In this document: positions 43,636-54,215 of the stretch, piece after piece
How positions within the stretch are numbered: position 1 is the stretch's first letter
Layout of the letters: the number at the start of each line of letters is the position of its first letter
DNA from: Streptomyces sp. F63
GTDB lineage: Bacteria > Actinomycetota > Actinomycetes > Streptomycetales > Streptomycetaceae
DNA length: 64,000 nt
Reading direction: 5' to 3'
Assembly: GCF_018070345.1 (NCBI RefSeq)
Contig: NZ_JAGPXX010000031.1
Span: 16,566 to 80,565, forward strand
Translations under genes and position numbers: made by a program
The notes under the pieces: generated by a model
What the model was told of the DNA's origin: nothing
The model's input: only the letters and a program-made list of their open reading frames with translations
The model's database searches: none

Positions 43636-44142
43636 TCAGTCCAGCAGACGCTCGATCTCCTGGGTCGCGTACCAGAGCAGTTCGTGGTCCTCGGCGCCGT
43701 CCACGGTGAACCGCGCGTCCTCGTCGCCCCGGTCGGCCGCGCCCAGGGCGGCGGCGGCCGCCGCCACATCCGGCTCGGCGTCCTCCGCGTCGATGTGCAC
43801 GGCCGCCGCCTTGGCCAGCGGCACGGCCGCCCGGATCCGGACCTCGCCCACGGCGGCGGGGTCCAGGGCACGGTCGGGGTCCGCGCTGACGAGGCCGTCC
43901 GGAACGTCCAGGGCCACCACGAGCCTGCGGCGGGGGGCACCGGGGTCGACGGCGAGCAGACGCAGCGAGGACTGCGCGGCCCGGCTCAGCGCGGCGTACT
44001 CCAGCTCCTCGATGTCGTCGGAGACGTACCACTCGCGCAGCGCGGGCGTGACGGCGTAGGCGTCCAGCGGGGCGGGGCCCAGTTCGCCCGCGCGCCGGGC
44101 CTCGGCGAGTCCGGGCAGGGTCATGGGGACGTAGACGCGCAT
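43636..44142 (-). CDS. DUF6912-type protein of unknown function
   Basis: 168 residues beginning RVYVPMTLPGLAEARRAGELG, the signature opening of a conserved actinobacterial family of unknown role. It continues through YAVTPALREWYVSDDIEELEYAALSRAAQSSLRLL and ends in an acidic region with HELLWYATQEIERLL. It is soluble, with no signal peptide or membrane helix. The neighbours (HAD hydrolase downstream, Rv3235-like gene divergent) give no clear function. Confidence 0.75.
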   Translation of the reverse strand: MRVYVPMTLPGLAEARRAGELGPAPLDAYAVTPALREWYVSDDIEELEYAALSRAAQSSLRLLAVDPGAPRRRLVVALDVPDGLVSADPDRALDPAAVGEVRIRAAVPLAKAAAVHIDAEDAEPDVAAAAAALGAADRGDEDARFTVDGAEDHELLWYATQEIERLLD

Positions 44143-44437
44143 GGCTGCCGTTCTCTCCTGAAGCGCTGGCTGACGGTGCGGCCAGCATACGGGCGGCGTC
44201 CCCCTTCGAGTTGCCGGGTCTGCCCGCCCGAGGCCGTGATCCGGGCGCCGTCCGGCCTCTCCGGAGCCACAAACACCCTGGTCAGCCAGGCGGCATCACT
44301 CTGATAGGTGAATCTCCGCCGGTCCGGTTCCGGTGGTTCCGCGCGGTTGCGCATCACTTCCCCCGGTCGTTAGAAGTCTCGGCGGAGCGAAGTTACCGTC
44401 CGGTAAGAGCCGGGCGCCGACAGAACGGGGCATCACC

Positions 44438-44959
44438 ATGGACGGGATCGGTACGGCCGGAACGGGACGCCGCCCGACGGGGCCGAGCCGCGGACGGAAC
44501 GGACCACCGGCCCGGCACGATCCGCGCGGCCCCGCCGGCCCGGGCACCGTCCCGGGCGCGACGGCCCGCCGGCGGCGCGAACGCGAACTACTGCCCCGCT
44601 ACTGGTTCGCCGACCGGCTGCTCCTCACCCTCAGCGGGCAGCGCCCGGTCCACTGGATGCTGGGCCACACCGCCGGACCGGCGTACGAACAGCTGGTGCG
44701 GCTCGCCCCACGGGCACCACTCGCCCCGCAGCGGACGGCCGCGCGGGGCAGCCGCCCGGTCCCCGTCGTCGGCCGCTGCGACGAATACCGGCCGCGGCCC
44801 GGAGTCATCGAGGCCTACGCCCGGATCCTCACCGGCGACCGGGTACGGGCCCTGGCCTTCCGCCTGGAACACGGCCGCGACGGCCGCTGGCGTTGCTCCG
44901 CCGTCGAACTGGGCCCCACCCCCGGCACTCCGGCCGCACCCGGCGGGGCAGAAGCCTGA
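44438..44959 (+). CDS. Rv3235-like conserved protein
   Basis: 173 residues. The first 60 are Gly/Arg/Pro-rich and disordered. The conserved core begins at LPRYWFADRLLLTLSGQRPVHWMLGHTAGPAYEQLVRLAP and ends with PGVIEAYARILTGDRVRALAFRLEHGRDGRWRCSAVELG. This pattern is the actinobacterial Rv3235 family, always near secA, of unknown function; it is cytoplasmic and possibly linked to secretion. ATG 44438 is chosen over upstream frames because the leader before it is non-coding in character. It is convergent with secA. Confidence 0.78.
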   Translation: MDGIGTAGTGRRPTGPSRGRNGPPARHDPRGPAGPGTVPGATARRRRERELLPRYWFADRLLLTLSGQRPVHWMLGHTAGPAYEQLVRLAPRAPLAPQRTAARGSRPVPVVGRCDEYRPRPGVIEAYARILTGDRVRALAFRLEHGRDGRWRCSAVELGPTPGTPAAPGGAEA

Positions 44960-45020
44960 GGGCACGGCGAAGAGCCGCTCCGGGCGCCGGGGAAGACCAT
45001 CCGGGGAACTCCCGTGAAGC

Positions 45021-45058
45021 CACCGGGGCCGGGCACCTCGCGGTGCCCGGCCCCGGTG
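45021..45058. terminator. perfect 17-bp hairpin between convergent genes
   Basis: CACCGGGGCCGGGCACC (45021-45037), loop TCGC, then GGTGCCCGGCCCCGGTG (45042-45058): a perfect stem. It ends transcription of both the Rv3235-like gene and, from the other side, secA. Confidence 0.85.
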
Positions 45059-45089
45059 TGCCAACCGCCCCGTCGCCGGGGCGGCCACG

Positions 45090-47903
<2,814 letters not shown>

Positions 47904-48192
47904 TTGGGGTGGTCTCCTTGCCGGTCGGGCCTGGCACGGTCGGGTGCGAGGGCACGACGAGGTGAGGCCTCGCCGCAACGGCCATCGTAAGTCAGGACGC
48001 ACCCGCATCGGGAGGTCCGTCGCCACGAAGGCGTGCACTCGCTCCGATGACCCAACGTCCGCACCGCCCGGAAGGTGCCGGGTTCCGGGCCCGTTTCCGG
48101 ACGGCCGGGGAGGGTCGCCGACGGGTTCCCTCATCGCCGCGGAACCCGCGTACCCCCGGTCCGTGTCAGTGGGTGCCTTTAGGGTGCCCGGC

Positions 48193-49416
48193 ATGACGAG
48201 CCTGCCGACGCCCGCCCTGGAACTCTCCGCCGACGAGGCCCGCCGCATCGCGCTGCGCGCGCAGGGCCTGCTCGGCGCCCCGGACCGCCGTGCCGGAGTC
48301 CGCGGTGTGCTGCGGAGCCTGGGCGCCGTCCAGCTGGACACCATCTCCGTGCTGGCCCGCTCGCACGAGCTGGTGCCGTACGCACGACTGGGCGCGGTCG
48401 GGCGGGAGACCGTCGAGTCGGCGTACTGGACGGGTTCGCACGCCTTCGAGTACTGGTCCCACGCCGCCTGCATCCTGCCGATCGAGGAGTGGCCGCACTT
48501 CGCCTTCCGCCGCCGGGCCCGGGCGGCACGCGGCCACCGCTGGCACGTCATGGAGGACTCCGAGCGCTCCTGCGCCGCCGTGCGGGACCGGCTCAGGAAT
48601 GACGGCCCGCTGACCGCCTCGGAACTGGGCGGCGCCAAGAACGGCGGCGAGTGGTACGACTGGTCGGAGACGAAGATCGCGGTGGAGTGGCTCCTCGACA
48701 CCGGCGAGGTGGTCTGCGCCCGGCGCCGCGGCTGGAAGCGGGTGTACGACCTCGCCGAGCGCGTCATACCGGACCCCGTCTTCCACGACGACCTCGACGA
48801 CCGCGAGTGCGTGCGCCGGCTGGTCGCCCAGGCCGGAGCGGCGATGGGCGTGGCCACCCGCGCCGATCTCGCCGACTACCACCGGCTCAGGGCCGAGCAG
48901 GTCGACGAGGTCATCGCCGGCTCCGGACTGGTCCCGGTGACGGTCGAGGGCTGGGGCCGGCCCGCCGCGCGGGGTGGTTCCTCCTCGGGCCGGCCGCCGG
49001 GTGCGGCCTGGGCGGATCCCGCGGCTCTCAACGCCCCGCCGCGGGGGCGGCACCGCACGACCCTGCTCTCCCCGTTCGACTCGCTGATCTGGGACCGGCC
49101 GCGAACGGAGCGGATCTTCGGCTTCACCCACCGGCTGGAGGCATACGTTCCCAGACAGCGGCGGATCCACGGCTACTTCGCGATGCCGCTGCTGTCCGGC
49201 GGAAGGCTGCTCGGCCGGGTGGACCCGGCACGCGAGGGCGGCACCCTCGTCGCCCGGCAGCTGTCCCTGCTGAGCGGGCGGGCGGTGCGGCCGATGGCGG
49301 AGGCGCTGGCCGAGGCGGCCTCGTGGGTGGGGTGCACCGGCGTCCGCGTGGAGCGGATGGACCCGCCGGAGCTGGCCGGTCCGCTGGAGAAGGCCGTCGC
49401 CGAGCTCGTCGGCTGA
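48193..49416 (+). CDS. winged-helix DNA glycosylase-like protein, YcaQ family
   Basis: 407 residues. ELSADEARRIALRAQGLLG, GVLRSLGAVQLDTISVLARSHELVPYARLG, FEYWSHAACILPIEEWPHFAFR and LLSPFDSLIWDRPRTERIFGFTHRLEAYVP are the conserved blocks of the YcaQ/AlkX family, whose E. coli member unhooks DNA interstrand crosslinks; related Streptomyces enzymes protect producers from DNA-alkylating antibiotics. A disordered Gly/Ser insert lies at about 258-275. ATG 48193 follows directly on the secA upstream region, with which it is divergent. There is no antibiotic cluster here, so a general repair role is likelier. Confidence 0.85.
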   Translation: MTSLPTPALELSADEARRIALRAQGLLGAPDRRAGVRGVLRSLGAVQLDTISVLARSHELVPYARLGAVGRETVESAYWTGSHAFEYWSHAACILPIEEWPHFAFRRRARAARGHRWHVMEDSERSCAAVRDRLRNDGPLTASELGGAKNGGEWYDWSETKIAVEWLLDTGEVVCARRRGWKRVYDLAERVIPDPVFHDDLDDRECVRRLVAQAGAAMGVATRADLADYHRLRAEQVDEVIAGSGLVPVTVEGWGRPAARGGSSSGRPPGAAWADPAALNAPPRGRHRTTLLSPFDSLIWDRPRTERIFGFTHRLEAYVPRQRRIHGYFAMPLLSGGRLLGRVDPAREGGTLVARQLSLLSGRAVRPMAEALAEAASWVGCTGVRVERMDPPELAGPLEKAVAELVG

Positions 49417-49520
49417 GGCGCGGGACGAAGGCCGGCCGGTCAGTCCGGGAGGCCACAGCGGCGAGTGTCCCTGTCCCTGCACCCGCGGACCGCGGAACGG
49501 GCCGCGAGCCCGGCCGCCGC

Positions 49521-50264
49521 TCAGCGGATCTCCAGGATCTTCTCCCGCATCGCGTACACCACGGCCTCCATCCGGGAGTGCAGCTGCAGCTTCTCCAGGA
49601 TGTTGCGCACATGGTTCTTCACGGTGTTCTCGCTGATGAAGAGCTCCTTGGCGATGTCCCGGTTGTTCATACCGGTGGCGACGAGCTTGAGCACCTCCAA
49701 CTCGCGGTCGGTGAGCCGGGGCGCGGGCACCAGCCGGCGTTCGTCGGTGCGCTGGATCATCGACTTGAACTCGGTGAGCAGCTTGGAGGCCATCGAAGGG
49801 CTGATCTGCGACTGCCCGTCCGCGACCGCGCGAATGGCGGTCGCCACCTCGTCCGTGGAGATCTCCTTGAGGAGGTATCCGGTGGCCCCGGCCTTGATCG
49901 CCTCGTAGAGATCGGCCTCCTCATCGCTGATCGTCAACATGATGATCTTCGCGCTCGGAGCCACCTCCTTGAGCGACGTACACGCTTCGATGCCGCCCCG
50001 CTTCGGCATCCGCACGTCCATGAGCACGATGTCGGGCAGCAGGTCGGCCGCCTTCTCCACCGCCTCCGCGCCGTCCCCTGCCTCGCCGATGACCTCGATG
50101 TCCTCCTCCTGTGCGAGGACGATCTCCAGCCCGCGCCGGAAGAGGGCGTGATCGTCCACCACGAGGACCCGGATGGGCTCGGTGCGCGACCCGTTCGCGT
50201 CCGCACCGGTCTCGACGGCGCCCTCGCCGTCTCGGCCGGTCACGGGCCCGAAGCTGTCCGCCAT
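49521..50264 (-). CDS. orphan response regulator, NarL/LuxR type
   Basis: 247 residues. After a 30-residue disordered leader, a receiver domain (IRVLVVDDHALFRRGLEIVL, with phospho-acceptor Asp83 in VLMDVRMPKRGG) leads to a LuxR HTH at about 180-243 (LTDRELEVLKLVATGMNNRDIAKELFISENTVKNHVRNIL). No histidine kinase gene is adjacent, so it is an orphan. It is transcribed in the same direction as and 196 bp downstream of the hpf gene, and could share control with it. Targets are unknown. Confidence 0.9.
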   Translation of the reverse strand: MADSFGPVTGRDGEGAVETGADANGSRTEPIRVLVVDDHALFRRGLEIVLAQEEDIEVIGEAGDGAEAVEKAADLLPDIVLMDVRMPKRGGIEACTSLKEVAPSAKIIMLTISDEEADLYEAIKAGATGYLLKEISTDEVATAIRAVADGQSQISPSMASKLLTEFKSMIQRTDERRLVPAPRLTDRELEVLKLVATGMNNRDIAKELFISENTVKNHVRNILEKLQLHSRMEAVVYAMREKILEIR

Positions 50265-50460
50265 GGTTCCTCCCCCCGAGGGCCTGGCCCTCGATCGCGT
50301 GCCGGGTCAACCCACCCCGGCGAACGGCGGGTTGACCGCCTCGCCATGATTCCATGCCCGGGTGGTGGAACGGTGCCTCCGCGGTCGCACGGTGGAGCCC
50401 CCGGGGGCGCACGGACGCTCCCGGGGGCATGGCCGCTCATCGCGCCATCGCGGGCCCTGG

Positions 50461-51147
50461 TCACCCGCCCAGCGCGCCACCGGCACCGCCGGGCGGTTCG
50501 GACACCATGGAATCCGCCTCCAGGTGGATCACGCCGTAGTCGTAGGCGTGACGGCGGTAGACCACACTGGGCTGCTTGGTCTCGGAGTCGACGAACAGGT
50601 AGAAGTCGTGCCCGACCAGCTCCATCTCGTAGAGCGCCTGGTCCAGGCTCATCGGAGCGGCGGTGTGGGTCTTCTCCCGGACCACCAGCGGCCCGTCGCC
50701 CTGGACCTCCAGGGGCCCGATCCGCTTGGTGGTCACGGTCTCCTCGGGAGGGGAGGCCACGGCCGCGTCGCCGTTCAGATGCTCGGCGAGCGGCGCGGTG
50801 GCCTCGGCGACACTGGTCGGTGTGCGGCCCGGGCCCCGGTGGACACGGCGCTTGTCACCCCGCTTGCGCAGCTGCGCGTCGAGCCGTGCCGTGGCCGCGT
50901 CCAGGGCGGCGTACGGATCGGCGGCGGCGGCCTCCGCCCTGATCACCGGTCCGCGGGTCCGCAGAGTGATCTCCACCCGGTCGGACCGGTTCGCCTGCCG
51001 CGGGTTGTGCTCCTTGGACACCTCGACGTCGAGGCTGATCACCTTGCCGTCGAGCCGCTGGATCTTGTCCAGCTTCAGCTTCTCGGCCACGTGCTTGCGA
51101 AAGCGCTCGGGTACCTCGGTCTTGCGGCCCTTGACGACGATGTCCAC
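50461..51147 (-). CDS. hpf: long-form ribosome hibernation-promoting factor
   Basis: 228 residues from GTG 51147. The N-terminal RaiA/HPF domain (DIVVKGRKTEVPERFRKHVAEKLKLDKI, VISLDVEVSK, DRVEITLRTRGPVIRAEAAAADPYAALDAATARLDAQLRKR) binds the 30S decoding centre. A linker leads to the C-terminal dimerisation domain (MSLDQALYEMELVGHDFYLFVDSETKQPSVVYRRHAYDYGVIHLE), so this is the long form that makes 100S ribosomes. It helps survival in dormancy. A second in-frame GTG at 51291 beside an exceptionally strong GGAGGAGGAGGTG could add 48 residues. Confidence 0.93.
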   Translation of the reverse strand: MDIVVKGRKTEVPERFRKHVAEKLKLDKIQRLDGKVISLDVEVSKEHNPRQANRSDRVEITLRTRGPVIRAEAAAADPYAALDAATARLDAQLRKRGDKRRVHRGPGRTPTSVAEATAPLAEHLNGDAAVASPPEETVTTKRIGPLEVQGDGPLVVREKTHTAAPMSLDQALYEMELVGHDFYLFVDSETKQPSVVYRRHAYDYGVIHLEADSMVSEPPGGAGGALGG

Positions 51148-51519
51148 GCAGAACTCCGTTCCGGGTCGCCCCGCTCGGGGCGGAGCGCATCCCTCTTGCC
51201 CTCGGTCCGGACGGCCGCCCCGGGACGGGGCCCGTCCGGCACTGCGTCTGCCGCACCACCACGACGCGGAGCCGGGTGCCGCGGCTTTCACCTCCTCCTC
51301 CCCAGCCGACGAGATCAACACCCCATCGGCTCCCGGGTCGGCGGTCGTGCTCTGACTCGCACCTGTCCTCGCCAGGTCACGCCAAAACCCGCCAGAAGTG
51401 GGATAAAACCCGCCACCTCTCACAACCGAACATAACGCGCCCGAACCAGGGATGGCACCCCTTGGCGGCCTCCGTCTCGTCCGGACGCAGCGTTCCCCTC
51501 TCGCCCAGGTCACCCTCTC
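51148..51519. promoter_or_regulatory. hpf upstream control region with stress-type promoter signals
   Basis: 372 bp. AAAACCCGCCA occurs twice (51384-51394 and 51405-51415, period 21). Read on the minus strand these give GTTT-N15-GGGTTT, close to the sigma-B-type pattern GTTT-N14/16-GGGTAT. GGAGGAGGAGGTGA near 51291 is a near-perfect ribosome-binding sequence 144 bp before the assigned start. Confidence 0.45.
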
Positions 51520-52257
51520 TCACCTGTAACGACGCGCACCCCGTGTCGGTTCCGGCCCGGCGTCCCGGGCCCGGTCCCGGAAGGCACTGGGCGGCGCCGC
51601 GACCACCGCCGCACCGATCACCTTCCCACCCGCTGAACGAACCGAACGTGCCGATTCCGCCAGCGACGCGCCCGTGGTCATCAGGTCGTCCACCAGGACC
51701 ACCGGAGCGGACCGGAGCAGTTCCCCCGCCCGCCCCGCCACCTCGAGGGCACCCGCCAGATTGGCGGCCCGTGCCCGCGCCGGCAGCCCCGACTGGTCGG
51801 CCACCGTCCGCCGGTGACGCAGCGCGGGCACCACCCGGACCGCCCGCCCCTCCCCCCGCAGCACCGCGGCAGCCGCGAGGGCGATGCGGCGGGTCGGGTC
51901 ATGACCCCGGCGCGCGACCGACCGGCGCGCCGACGGCACCGGGACGAGCAGCCACGGCTCCCGACCGCGGACCGGCGACGGGACGGCACCGGCCAGTGCG
52001 GCGCCCAGCGGCCCGGCGAGTGACAGGGCGCCCCGCTCCTTGTGCGCCAGCAGCACGGACCGGACCTCGCTCCCGTACGGCGCGGCCGCGCGCACCGGCG
52101 GCAGTCCCGCGGGCGACGGCACCGGCCGTACCGGGACCGCGCCCCGTCCGGTCAGCGCCGCGTGGCACCGACCGCACAGTGCCGTGCACGGCCGGCCGCA
52201 CCCCGCGCAGTCGGCCGGCAGCACCAGTTCCGTGATCTCCCGCCACCACCCCCGCAT
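51520..52257 (-). CDS. comF: ComF-family phosphoribosyltransferase-like protein
   Basis: 245 residues. A four-cysteine zinc finger at the N-terminus (CAGCGRPCTALCGRC) is followed by PYGSEVRSVLLAHKERGALSLAGPLG and the PRPP loop VVLVDDLMTTGASLAES, the ComF/GntX layout. In transformable bacteria ComF helps pass DNA inward; in Streptomyces the role is unknown. It lies 104 bp downstream of lpqB on the same strand. ATG 52257 starts MRGWWREITELVLP, right before the zinc finger. Confidence 0.88.
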   Translation of the reverse strand: MRGWWREITELVLPADCAGCGRPCTALCGRCHAALTGRGAVPVRPVPSPAGLPPVRAAAPYGSEVRSVLLAHKERGALSLAGPLGAALAGAVPSPVRGREPWLLVPVPSARRSVARRGHDPTRRIALAAAAVLRGEGRAVRVVPALRHRRTVADQSGLPARARAANLAGALEVAGRAGELLRSAPVVLVDDLMTTGASLAESARSVRSAGGKVIGAAVVAAPPSAFRDRARDAGPEPTRGARRYR

Positions 52258-52361
52258 GGCGATCACTCTGCCCCGCGGCCCGCCGGCCCCGCCACCCCTG
52301 TGGACAACCTGCGCGCACCCGGAGCACCCCGGGCCGGGGGCGGGTGCGGGCGGCCGTATCG

Positions 52362-54215
52362 CTACCCCGGATAGACCGGCTCCGACCCCTTCTCGGTCAC
52401 CAACTGCCAGTTCGCGCCCATCGGGGGCAGCCTGACGATCCCGTCCTCGGAATCGGCGAGCAGCGGCTTGTCCTCGTCCTCCGATGCCGCCACGGCTGTC
52501 ACGCCGTTGGCGCCCGGCAGCGGCGGGGTGTTCACCGCCGAGCCGTCCGTCCGCACGTACAGCAACTGCTGCACGCCGGAGGCGCGGCCGACGACCACCA
52601 GCCGGCTCACCCCCGCCCAGGACGCCGACTCCACATGCTCCAGAGTCGGCGTCACCGGGCGCAGGTCGTTCACCGACAGCGGCGGCTTGCCGGGGCCGCT
52701 GCCCGTCCGTTCGATCCGGCCCAGTTCCAGGGACGTGCGCTCCCCGCGCTCGACGACCAGGGCGATCCGCACACCGTCCGAAGCCACCCGGAGCGATTCG
52801 ATCCGCCCGTCCCCCAGAGAGGGGACCACGACCTCCCGCGCCTCCTTCGCCCCCCGGGGCAGATACAGCAGCTGCGGGCTGTCCGGGTCCCGGTCCGCGA
52901 TCCACAGGTTGCCGCCCCCGTCCCAGCTGGGCCGGGACAGGCCGTCCTCCGGCCGCCCGGCCCGGCTGTGCAGCACCACCTCACCGGGCTCGGCACCCGT
53001 CTCGATCGGCGCCATGTACAGCGAGCGCCCGTCCTGCGAGACACCGGCCGCCAGCCGTTCACTGCGGGCGACCGCGACCGACCGCAGCGCCACCTGCCCG
53101 TCGCCGAAGGGACCGGCGACCAGTGACGGCACCTCACCGCCGGGCGGCAGGCTCGCCAGCCGCCCGCGGGCGTCCAGGAAGTACTGGCGCTCGGACGGCT
53201 CCCGCAGCCCCGCCGGGGCGTACGCGTCCGCCTGGCCGCGGTTGACCACGCACAGCCGCGATCCCTTGGGATCAGCCAGATCCACCTGGCTCACCTGGGC
53301 CGACGCCAGATCCTGCACGGCGAAGAGCAGTTGCGCGGCCATCTGGTTGCACTGCACCGGGCCCACCCGCGAGCCGCGGTCGTTGAGCCGGACCCGCACC
53401 CCGTTGGAGTCGTCCAGGGAGAGCGTCTCGTCGGCCAGTCGCGTTCCCGCGGGGAATTTCGTCTCGACCACCGGGTCGAGCCAGCTGCTGGGCCCCTTGA
53501 GCAGCGCCTTGACGGTCGACGTGACCAGATCCTCGCGCTTGCCCACCCGCTTGCGCAGGTAGACGGGGTCCGCGACCAGCACGTCCCCGCCGGTCCCGCT
53601 GTCCTCGTGGGAGCCGGGCACCGCGAAGTAGTACTTGTTGACAGGACGGTAGATCCGTTCGAAATCCGAGCGGCCGAGCACCAGTCCCCGCGGCGGCTGG
53701 TCGATCCGCCACTCGCCGCCCACCTTCGTCAGCCGCACCCGCGTCTCGTACGGGGCCTCCTCCGGCCGGTAGGCCTGATCCTGGTCCACAGCGGCGATCT
53801 GGTCACCGCTCAGCACCGCCACAGCGGAGTCGTCCTGCCGGTCACCGGCCCGGAGATCCATGCGGGGCACCGGGCCGTCGGCGAGCACCGTGGTCACCGA
53901 GGACGGCCGCCAGCGGCGGGACGCCTCCTTGGTCAGATACTGCCGCGCCGTGCGGAAATCGGCCTCGTCACTGGTCGTCGCCTCCAGGAAGCCCCGCACG
54001 ATGTCGGCCGGCAGCTCTCCCTTTCTCGGCGGCACTCCGAACACCCGTACCTGTGCGTCGGCGTCGGCCCGCTGGGACACGTCCACCCGGCGCACCCCTC
54101 CGCTGTCCGGCATCGAGGCACAGCCGGCCATCAGAACCCCGCAGAGCGCCAGTGCACCGCCGCGCAGCGGGGCCCCGGGCCTCCTCCGTCCGTACCAACG
54201 CTGGTCAGGCCTCAC
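52362..54215 (-). CDS. lpqB: MtrB-associated lipoprotein LpqB
   Basis: 617 residues, starting at GTG 54215 inside the 3' end of mtrB (11-bp overlap). The signal peptide ends in lipobox LMAGC. Conserved LpqB features are VRVFGVPPRKGELPADIVRGFLEATTS, a GerMN-type domain (AVPGSHEDSGTG to VKALLKGPSSWLDPVVETKFPAGTRL), and a beta-propeller-like half with repeated FGDGQVALRSVAVAR-type blades. LpqB modulates the MtrAB two-component system at the cell surface. Overlap with mtrB means coupled expression. Confidence 0.93.
   Translation of the reverse strand: MRPDQRWYGRRRPGAPLRGGALALCGVLMAGCASMPDSGGVRRVDVSQRADADAQVRVFGVPPRKGELPADIVRGFLEATTSDEADFRTARQYLTKEASRRWRPSSVTTVLADGPVPRMDLRAGDRQDDSAVAVLSGDQIAAVDQDQAYRPEEAPYETRVRLTKVGGEWRIDQPPRGLVLGRSDFERIYRPVNKYYFAVPGSHEDSGTGGDVLVADPVYLRKRVGKREDLVTSTVKALLKGPSSWLDPVVETKFPAGTRLADETLSLDDSNGVRVRLNDRGSRVGPVQCNQMAAQLLFAVQDLASAQVSQVDLADPKGSRLCVVNRGQADAYAPAGLREPSERQYFLDARGRLASLPPGGEVPSLVAGPFGDGQVALRSVAVARSERLAAGVSQDGRSLYMAPIETGAEPGEVVLHSRAGRPEDGLSRPSWDGGGNLWIADRDPDSPQLLYLPRGAKEAREVVVPSLGDGRIESLRVASDGVRIALVVERGERTSLELGRIERTGSGPGKPPLSVNDLRPVTPTLEHVESASWAGVSRLVVVGRASGVQQLLYVRTDGSAVNTPPLPGANGVTAVAASEDEDKPLLADSEDGIVRLPPMGANWQLVTEKGSEPVYPG

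Noticed and set aside
54205..54215. The 11-bp overlap of mtrB and lpqB as a sign of a frameshift
   Set aside because: Both proteins have complete, well-formed ends; GTG 54215 leads directly into the LpqB lipoprotein signal peptide, so it is ordinary translational coupling.
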